Origin: Chara braunii
Lineage: Eukaryota > Streptophyta > Charophyceae > Charales > Characeae
Reading direction: 5' to 3'
Assembly (NCBI GenBank): GCA_003427395.1
Contig: BFEA01000815.1
Location: 22,170 to 59,332, forward strand
DNA: 37,163 nucleotides
Shown piece after piece: positions 30,671 to 37,163 of the stretch. Both the position numbers and the translations under genes were made by a program. The notes below the pieces were generated by a model. That model worked only from the letters and a program-made list of their open reading frames with translations, made no database searches and was not told the origin of the DNA. Each line of letters begins with the position of its first letter. The first letter of the stretch is position 1.

Positions 30671-33030
30671 TAATCCTGACACCGCCTGACAATGACTGGA
30701 TTTGCGGCACAGTGGCCCCAGCACCAGAAGTTGCATGCGAGGAAGAGTCTACCACCCAAGGCTTAGCTAATGCATTTTTTACAAACAACGAATCCGGTCT
30801 TTTATCCTTCGGGAATCTGATCTTAATCTCCGCAAGGCAATCCGCTGTTATTCCATGCTCCAGATGGATCCTACCCAACTCTTGTTGCCTCCCTTCCGCA
30901 AACCAGGCCACAGGTAAGAGATGCAAACCAAGTCTCTCGAGTTCGCCTAGACTGGCCAGTCAGAGATCCTAGCATCAATTAGTGACACATAAAACTTCAT
31001 TTTAGCTCCGGACACGTCAACAATAATACGGGTTGTGGACACGTCCGATATGACCCTTGCAGGGAAGTACTCAAGGTACAACATTTTGACCGCCTGGATA
31101 ATGACCTGAGGAGACGGGACATCCGAGACTGGTTGAGAGAAGAGGGTGATTGGACCGTTACCTGTCTGCCAGCCTACTACCCAGACTCCGTTTCTTACCA
31201 ACGTGCACAGAAGTGGGACCAACACTTGTTCAACTCCCGATCCTTGAACCCGGGCCATCGTTGCTAATCTTCTGTTTCTTGATGTTTTGACGCCTGACCG
31301 CACCACCGGGTCCTGATTTGGCGATTAAGCCGAGGACTCTTCAGAGGCTTCTGCATGGACTTCCTTGACTGAACTCATGCTCAACCTGCATTGCTTCCCT
31401 GTAGGACGGTTCCTTGTTTGCCCGCTTACTCCGTCTCTCGATGGTGTTGGTGTAGCCTCGGGGTCCTCCCGTCCTTCAGTGTTACTCCGACCTGTCTGTC
31501 TCGGCGTCACCTCTTTTCTACTCGGTGATGGTTTTGGTGTCTGGAACCCTTGATTATCTCCCTGGAGGGATCCCCCCCCCCTAGACCCCCTTGCGTTGCA
31601 GACGCCTGGCCCCCATTCAACCCCCCCCCTACGTTGTTTCCTCTCATAAACGCGTGGAACGTCGAGGGTCCATACATGCCCTGTCCTGCACCGCCTGTAA
31701 TTCCTCCTCCAAAGAGCCCCATACCGCCCGGAAAGAGACAATTGTCCCAACCCATGGCTGAGGGGTCGATTGCTCCCTGGAATGGCATACCGAAGAAAGG
31801 ATGTGGCGCTTGCTGATATAACGATCACGTCCCTGCTCCGAAGCCCGCTCCGCCTGGAGAGAAAGATGGGTTGAAGGCTGCGTTAATACCACCTTGACCG
31901 CCCCCGCTTCCTGCCGGAAAATTCCCGGATGGCCTTGGCGACAGAGCACCTTGATAGGGTTGACGGCTTTGTGTTCTACCTCCTTGTGAGTTCAGATTTG
32001 ACCTCGAAACGCCAGGATTAGCCTGACCATAATTCTGACCGCCGCTTCCTTCCTCAACCCTAGTTCCTCGTCTGCAATCCGCTTCATCATGGAAGAATTG
32101 TCTGCATCTTCGACACTTAAGGGTGGACGCACAGGCCAATCTCACCTCCAGGCGATCTCCAGATGTTGTGTTAATCTAGAGTTTGTCCTTCATGTTACCT
32201 CTCGCATCAGGGTCCACGTCAAATTTTGCATTCACCAAGGTCGGCCTCGCGGGATCCACGTCCGGCGGGTGAGCAAGCAGGATTGTGTCGATCGCCTTCT
32301 CTATTTGGGCATAGATGAACGACATGTCGTCCAGAGGGATCTGCACCGCTATCACCCAGAAGGTTCTGTCATCCTCTAACCTGCGGAGCTCTCTAAACTC
32401 CGCCCGAGTCATCCACGGCTTGAACAAGATTTTATACGTCTCATTTCTCACCGTAATATCAGCACCCCCTTCGTCGATCATGTATGCTGCGACTTCCCTC
32501 GACTTCGCCACGTACAAGACCGGATTCGGGCCCTCCACTTTGACTCTGCCTCGTCGGGTCTCCGTTGGAAACGTCGTGCTTCCCAGTATCCAACCATCCT
32601 CGTAAGCTCGGATTGTATCGTCCTTGATCTTCTTCGGTAGAAACCTTGCGTTCTCTTTAAAAATCACAGAAACGGTGCGTTCCTTTAACCACTTGACCTT
32701 AATCTCATCCAGCGATGTATTTAAGGTGAAACTCGCCTCCCGACCCCGAACCGTCATTTCCCCTGGATCCAGGTCCGTGGGGAAGACTCCATCATCATAG
32801 CACAACGTCAAGAGTGACCTGATGCGGTCTTCGTCAGCCCAGTAATCCTGCTGATGCTCCGGGGGCACCGGTGGTGGAGATCTAGCTCCCTCTCGTGAGT
32901 TCGGTCTCTCCTCTCCTTCCTCCATTGGAGTACTGCAACGCCCAGTTCTTCTTCCCTTGGTCTTCCTATTATCTAACGATCGTCTTCGCCTTCGTTCTAA
33001 AACTCCCTTCCCACTGAACTCACTACTCAC
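30663..33030 (-). pseudogene. LINE-2 ORF1 with CCHC zinc knuckle
   Basis: From ATG at 33030 the frame encodes a basic N-terminus, then the conserved core (CYDDGVFPTDL, WLKERTVSVIF, KDDTIRAYEDGW, LYVAKSREVA, LFKPWMT). It meets TAG at 32176-32178 and continues in frame with CRRCRQFFHDEADC, a perfect CX2CX4HX4C knuckle, then Gly/Gln/Asn-rich sequence. TGA at 31825-31827 is followed by more Gly-rich sequence. A frameshift in a G/C homopolymer near 31571-31580 moves to the frame ending at TAA 31325-31327. In that frame it continues to 30947, and a further frameshift leads to the last block (30663-30926). Undisrupted it would be about 790 residues. The likely role, inferred from plant LINE ORF1 proteins, is RNA binding and RNP assembly. 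I cannot name the core domain with certainty. Confidence 0.85.
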
Positions 33031-33290
33031 AAGAATAACTGCGTTACGTTACACACATATGTGTTCATTAAACGCCTCCTGGTGCACGGGAGGGGGGTCA
33101 CCCGTCGTTCAGCTAAACATGGTGGAAACATCCACCATCGCTGCTTCACACCCTTACGGGGAAAGTGATGAGAGTACCGGTGCGCTGTCTCGGTGGCAGA
33201 GCATCGGTTGACCCTAGGGCCTAGCGGCCCGATGCCGCAGGGGCAGAGCGCTTAGCACCAACCGCCGCGGTCCCCTCGCGCCCATCTCCC
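33031..33290 (-). other. Probable LINE-2 5' untranslated region
   Basis: GC-rich DNA upstream of the ORF1 ATG, with no frame. On the minus strand the element may begin near GGGGGAGATGGGCGCGAGG (about 33273-33291), just after the 3' end of the neighbouring LINE fragment. No confident target-site duplication is seen. Confidence 0.45.
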
Positions 33291-33299
33291 CCAGAAACT

Positions 33300-33740
33300 G
33301 GGCCTATCTGTCTTTTTATTTCAACAAAAATTCGGAGGCCGGGAATCCCTCCACAATCAACCCGGAAAAGAAGCTGGGACCATTACCCAGTTTAGGTTCG
33401 GGCGGTGAACTTGAATGTCCAGAGGTAGAAATTGGCCAAAGCAAGACTGCTACCCTGACTGAGAGTCCACCCCTCAATAAAAAACGAAAACCACAAGGCC
33501 CAAAAAGCCACACAACCCAAAAAAGGGTAAAACATTCTACAGACATCCCTAAAAAAAAAGAGGAAACAAAAGCAACAGAACAACACACAAGGAAACAGAA
33601 AACAGGATGTAGAGATTAGAACCTCTCTGGGACACGTCAGATCGTTAAGACAGAAGAAGGACTCTATTCTCTCCGCTATTCCGTTGGAATGGAAAGCTCT
33701 GCTATTCTCTGAGTCTCTTGATCCTCCGGGCACCTAATAT
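33300..33740 (-). mobile_element. 5'-truncated LINE fragment, 3' UTR (minus strand)
   Basis: The minus strand carries TTCCGGGTTGATTGTGGAGG then GATTCCCGGCCTC, matching the 3' UTR end of LINE-2, followed by a weak A-rich end (GTTGAAATAAAAAG). The T-rich middle gives hydrophobic chance frames (33392-33733). It sits head-to-head with the plus-strand LINE-3. Confidence 0.65.
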
Positions 33741-34184
33741 TCCTCTGATTCCTCTCCCCAAGTAGTGTGGTATCTAATTGAACATCAGCCAGATGGCAAG
33801 CGCAGATTCCAGGCGTACTCAGTACTACTGTCCCAAACCTTGATTAGAGATGAGGATAATCCTCCTCCACAGTTGGGCCTCCCCCTGTCACAAGTCCGTG
33901 TACTTATAACTGCAGTGGGAGAGTCCGAACCTGAATACAGACTTATTGGACTTGGCCGCTCTATCCTACATCTGAAAACTGATCCATACCTTTGGGAATG
34001 GACGATTCAGGGGAGGAGGGGTACTTCCCCCAATCTTACAGAGTACTCTCTCAAGCTTGGGTACACCGTTCAAAGACCTCTGAAATGCCCCTTGGTTACT
34101 GCCAGATCACGATGGATGCAGCTACTCGAGCTTGACCAGGATATTGACCTTGCCCGAATCGATTCGGCTCTGCTCTCATGTTGG

Positions 34185-34420
34185 GAACAGCTCAAGTCGA
34201 TTCCGTGTCAAAGAAGCTTCTATACTGTGGTTGGAATCGATGGTAGCTACGCCCTCTGCAGTATGGTTAGCTCAAAAGGGCTCTGTCTCTTATACACATC
34301 TAGATGTGTATAAGAGACAGGAACAGCTCAAGTCAATTCCGTGTCAAAGACAAGCTTCTATACTGTGGTTGGAATCGATGGTAGCTACGCCCTCTGCAGT
34401 ATGGTTAGCTCAAAAGGGCT
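34185..34420 (+). repeat. ~98-bp direct duplication around an adapter sequence
   Basis: 34185-34282 and 34321-34420 are the same LINE-3 sequence, differing by one substitution and a 2-base indel. They flank the 38-bp adapter. Only the right-hand copy keeps the reading frame into the zinc-binding region. The duplication is most simply a misassembly of a chimeric mate-pair read. Confidence 0.9.
34283..34320. other. Nextera mate-pair junction adapter (assembly contamination)
   Basis: CTGTCTCTTATACACATCT (34283-34301) is followed directly by its reverse complement AGATGTGTATAAGAGACAG (34302-34320). These are two Tn5 mosaic ends back to back, exactly the circularisation junction of Nextera mate-pair libraries. 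It is not organismal DNA. Confidence 0.97.
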
Positions 34421-35218
34421 TGGCAGTGAACCTCACCTGCCGTAGATGTAATTGGCCTTTTGAATCTACTGTTCACTTATGGTGGGATTGTCCAGCTTCT
34501 GATAAAGTGGGGAAATGGTTCTCTAATCACTGGGATCGTATTTCAGGTTCTGTTTTTTCATGGGACAAAGAATGGATTCTTTTTGGTGGTATCCCTGAAA
34601 ACTGCGGAAAATTCTCAGGTTGGGGCTATGTTGCCCAAGTTTGCCGGGCAGTTATCTTTTTTGTCATCTGGTAATGCTGCAATGATCGGCTGTTCAATAA
34701 CCATGAATGGACAAACAAGCATCTCAGGAATACAGTTGCTCTGCTGCTGCGCCGTTCAATCCAAGCAGACTGGCGACGCAGGGTTTCCTGTTCAAGTTCC
34801 CNGGCTCAAGGTATNCGTTGGTTCAGGTCAACATGGTGCCTAAACGGCTCCTTGGCGACAATTGACGACGACTCCAGACTTTGCTTGGATGATTGGTTAT
34901 TGTAGTATCTGGAGGGTGTTCCCTCCTTTAATGGTATTTAGCTTAGTTAGGGTAGTCTGTCAGAGGTACTTTAGTAACAACCTGGATTGCTCGGTTGTTT
35001 TGTTTGTTGCCACAGGAGGCAGGCAGAGGGACTTTGATTGGGGAGGGAGCGTCGATTGGGGCGGGGGTCCTTTTAAGACCCTCTTCTCCACCGCATTTAG
35101 GTGGAGCTAGGAGTTAGTAAGTTGTGCAGCAATTGTGTAGCATTAGGATGACTGGGCCTATCTGGGCTGCTTAGTCCGCTGATAATACCTCAAAAAAAAA
35201 AAAGAAAAAAAAAAAGAG

Positions 35219-35467
35219 GCCCTGGTGAGCATGTGCTCACCCCAAAAGAAACCTGTCCTGTTTTTTTGTGTTTTTTTTTTGTTGTTGTTGACATTCGGAC
35301 CGTGGTGAGTAGTGGAGCCAGGAAGGAACTCACCAAAAGTAGGCTCTGGTGAGTGGTAGAGCGAGGCCCTAGCACTCCGTTGAACGTACTTGACCCCATC
35401 TACGGTCAGATTCACTTGAAAGTGTCTTTGACGCCATCTACGGTCAGATTCACTTGAAAGTGTCTTT
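35219..35467. other. Spacer with short duplicated block, no gene
   Basis: CCATCTACGGTCAGATTCAC then TTGAAAGTGTCTTTG occurs twice (about 35396-35430 and 35432-35467), a 36-bp tandem repeat ending at the MITE-like element. Confidence 0.6.
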
Positions 35468-35589
35468 GGGCCTCGCTGCACTACTCTTGAAAGGTGCAAA
35501 ACGAGAGTGAATCTTTCGCTAGAACATGGAAAGATACAGCGACATGATTTTTGTCTTTTGTGCATTTCAAGAGTTGTGCAGCGAGGCCC
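35468..35589. mobile_element. MITE-like element, ~34-bp TIRs, TSD TTT
   Basis: The left end GGGCCTCGCTGCACTACTCT is the inverted complement of the right end (GAGTTGTGCAGCGAGGCCC). TTT flanks both sides (35465-35467, 35590-35592). The interior (CAAAACGAGAGTGAATC, CTAGAACATGG) matches the reverse complement of 26806-26938. Length 122 bp, non-coding. Confidence 0.75.
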
Positions 35590-35930
35590 TTTATGTGAGT
35601 ATGCCCTCGCTTTCGAGAAGAAGTGGTTCCAGTGTGATAGCGGCGGCCATCAGGGTGTGTCCCAACCGCCCACCACTCCCAACCCCAAACAAAAGCTGGG
35701 TGCCGTGTGCCCCTGCAACCTGTGAAAATTTCGGTCCGGTGAAAAACAGCGAGTGCGTGTGGGGCTGAGACGACGAGGGAATTGGTTGATGAATCCCTTC
35801 CCGACAGCTTTGGTTAGTTGAACTTAGTTCTTTATTAATTACTAATTAATGCGTTTCTGGAGTGAGAATTAGATTGACGAGTAATTGACATGCTATTACT
35901 AATTAGACTTCGTGTAAATCTCCCGTTACT
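35590..35930. other. Unassigned spacer
   Basis: No convincing frame or repeat beyond AT-rich DNA near 35830-35910. Confidence 0.4.
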
Positions 35931-36190
35931 ACTTTGATTGGTTGATTGGTTGATTGGTTGATTGGTTGATTGATGCTTGATTGTGGATTCACAGGTGATT
36001 GATTGATGATTGATGATTGATTGGGGATTTGATTGGTGATTTTTTGCTTGATTGGTTGATTGGTTGATTGGTTGATTGATTGATTGATTGATGCTTGATT
36101 GTGGATTCACAGGTGATTGATTCATGATTGATGATTGATGATTGATTGGTGATTCACACGTGATTGATTGGGGATTTGAATGGTGATTTC
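35931..36190. repeat. GATT-rich satellite: (TTGATTGG)n within a ~118-bp unit
   Basis: Short GATTGGTT units form runs. The longer phrase GATGCTTGATTGTGGATTCA plus CAGGTGATTGATT recurs about 117 bp apart (near 35973 and 36090). The minus strand reads as an Asn/Gln/Ser-rich chance frame. Confidence 0.85.
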
Positions 36191-36405
36191 ATTGACTGAG
36201 GGGATGAGGCTTTTTTTTTTTTTTGATTCGCAGATGTTTCGCCGAGTTTTGGGGTCTAGATCAATCACCAAAGCCCCAATTTTGGAGTACGTTCTCAATT
36301 GTCGTCTTGCCCGCTTTGGCGGGAAGGGGTGAGCCTTTTTTTTTTTTTTTCGTGTTCTTGTTTTCAAATTTTTTTTTTTTTTTTTTGGATGACGGTATAA
36401 TTTAG

Positions 36406-36459
36406 GAAATCAAGAAAAAAACGACGATCTATTTTGGAAAACAAGAAAAAACGACGATA
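36406..36459. repeat. Short tandem duplication upstream of the tRNA-like unit
   Basis: GGAAA.CAAGAAAAAA followed by CGACGAT occurs twice, about 33 bp apart. Confidence 0.6.
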
Positions 36460-36533
36460 CCCAGCTCATCTGGTTGAATGGTGGTACACTGGTGTAACTG
36501 TTAGGAAAGAGATCATGAGTTCGAACCCAAAAA
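36457..36533 (+). mobile_element. tRNA-like pol III promoter (SINE head or tRNA pseudogene)
   Basis: AGCTCATCTGGTTGAATGG (36463-36481) is A-box-like and GAGTTCGAACCC (36517-36528) is an excellent B box, 36 bases further on. No complete cloverleaf can be drawn. The B box is the first member of the array that follows. Confidence 0.55.
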
Positions 36534-36779
36534 GGAAAAGGAAAGGAAAGAGAACATGAGTTCGAACCCAAAAATGAAAGGAAAGGAAACAGATAATGAG
36601 TTCGAACCCAAAAAGGAAAGGAAAGGAAAGGAAAGAGAACATGAGCTCGAACCCAAAAAGGAAAGGAAAGGAAAGAGATCATGAGTTGGAATTCAAAAAG
36701 GAAAGGAAAGGAAAGGAGAGAGATCGTGAGTTCGAACCCAATAAGGGAAGGAAAGGAGAGAGATCATGAGTTCGAGGCG
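36507..36779 (+). repeat. Tandem array of seven B-box-containing units (40/45 bp)
   Basis: GAGTTCGAACCC or a variant starts at 36517, 36558, 36598, 36643 (GAGCTCGAACCC), 36683 (degenerate GAGTTGGAATTC), 36728 and 36768 (first eight bases only). Spacings are 41, 40, 45, 40, 45 and 40 bp; the 5-bp steps equal one GGAAA unit of the purine-rich spacer. Each unit is GAGAWCATGAGTTCGAACCC followed by AAAAAGGAAAGGAAAG. Confidence 0.9.
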
Positions 36780-37121
36780 TGCGCAAATCAGAGGGAGGGA
36801 AAAAGGAAAAGACGATCGAACGTGGAGATCTGTGAGGTTGGGAAAAGAAGCGAGAAGGTATAAGGTTCACACGGGGATCACGTCGAATGTATCTGACCGG
36901 AACTGCAGCCAGAATCGGTCCAGAAAGTTCCTAGTGTCAGTGTTAAAATTAATCGATTTTTTTGCTGATTGCGTGATCTATGGTGTTGCATGTGTATTTG
37001 TCCGTTTCTCATTGGACTAAGGTAGTGAGTGCGAGGAGCTAATTTACGACTGGCATCAGATTTTGTATTCCTTGTGGACGGAAACGGCGTAATTCAGCTC
37101 TCGTTGGCGGCGTGGGGAGAG

Positions 37122-37123
<2 letters not shown>
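36780..37123. other. Unassigned DNA, no gene seen
   Basis: A short plus frame (36766-37020) is not recognised. Confidence 0.4.

Positions 37124-37163
<40 letters not shown>
37124..37163 (+). repeat. (GA)n microsatellite at the window end
   Basis: A perfect GA run reaching the last base; its true length is unknown. Confidence 0.9.

Larger units (their letters stand above)
33745..35218 (+). pseudogene. LINE-3: ORF2 C-terminal zinc-binding region, 5'-truncated
   Basis: The plus-strand frame from about 33765 encodes SPNLTEYSLKLGY then, after the artefact at 34185-34420, LTCRRCNWPFESTVHLWWDC. That is the CX2C...HX4C zinc-binding region found after the RT in plant LINE ORF2 (zf-RVT type). A frameshift follows near 34670. 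The 3' UTR runs to two A runs at about 35190-35218, which fix plus orientation. Ambiguous bases stand at 34802 and 34815. RT and endonuclease are absent, the usual result of 5' truncation. Confidence 0.8.

Noticed and set aside
33180-33260. Possible tRNA-like sequence (GGTGGCAGAGCATCGGTTG)
   Set aside because: No matching B box and no paired arms; it lies in the probable LINE-2 5' UTR.
35835-36125. Asn/Gln/Ser-rich minus-strand frame resembling a prion-like protein
   Set aside because: Translation of GATT repeats; no non-repeat sequence supports a gene.
36410-36682. Phe/Ser/Leu-rich minus-strand repeat protein
   Set aside because: Reverse translation of the GGAAA/B-box array.

Overview
The window reads as a nuclear, repeat-dominated segment of a large plant-type (streptophyte) genome. 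It has no bacterial-style gene packing. It does have plant-type LINE endonuclease and reverse-transcriptase reading frames, tRNA-derived SINE-like units, short inverted-repeat elements, many satellites and microsatellites, and long A/T tails. The style resembles Characeae (Chara braunii comes to mind), but that is a guess from memory, not a database match. The window starts in (TC)n and ends in (GA)n, contains a 445-base N gap, and carries an untrimmed Nextera mate-pair junction adapter. It is therefore probably a whole draft scaffold with artefacts.

Layout. 1-1860: pyrimidine-rich DNA, a 46-base C run, GA/GT/GC microsatellites. 2608-3555: an Asn/Asp-rich reading frame split by one TAG, the best host-gene-like candidate. 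4100-4840: a SINE-like unit and a decayed LINE ORF1 fragment. 5000-9900: palindromes, a perfect plant-type primer-binding-site sequence on the minus strand, several two-copy tandem duplications and two more SINE-like copies. 9961-10186: an inverted-repeat element. 10368-11650: no convincing gene. 11747-11830: a four-copy 21-bp repeat. 12344-14012: a ~0.6 kb, ~98% identical inverted repeat flanking the N gap, each arm with a tRNA-like promoter. 14470-16535: LINE-1 relic (minus) with a ~1 kb internal deletion. 16500-17460: hairpin-rich DNA. 18230-18840: five-copy ~122-bp satellite. 22965-24623: LINE-5 ORF1 (minus). 25540-26125: three-copy ~200-bp satellite. 26420-26512: tRNA-like SINE head. 26806-26938: MITE-like element. 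26968-33290: a nearly full-length but dead LINE-2 (minus). 33300-33740: 3' end of a further LINE (minus). 33745-35218: LINE-3 3' part (plus), interrupted by the adapter artefact. 35468-35589: a second MITE-like copy. 35930-36190: GATT-rich repeats. 36457-36779: a tRNA-like A box followed by seven tandem copies of a pol III B-box-like sequence.

Function. All recognised protein-coding material belongs to one broad LINE lineage (ORF1 with a zinc knuckle; ORF2 with AP-endonuclease, RT and C-terminal zinc-binding region), and every copy is broken by stops, frameshifts or deletions. The SINE-like and MITE-like units are non-autonomous. No operon, CRISPR, rRNA or intact tRNA gene is visible. The most unusual non-protein structures are the B-box array, the run of ten or more hairpins at 17186-17455 and the giant inverted repeat.
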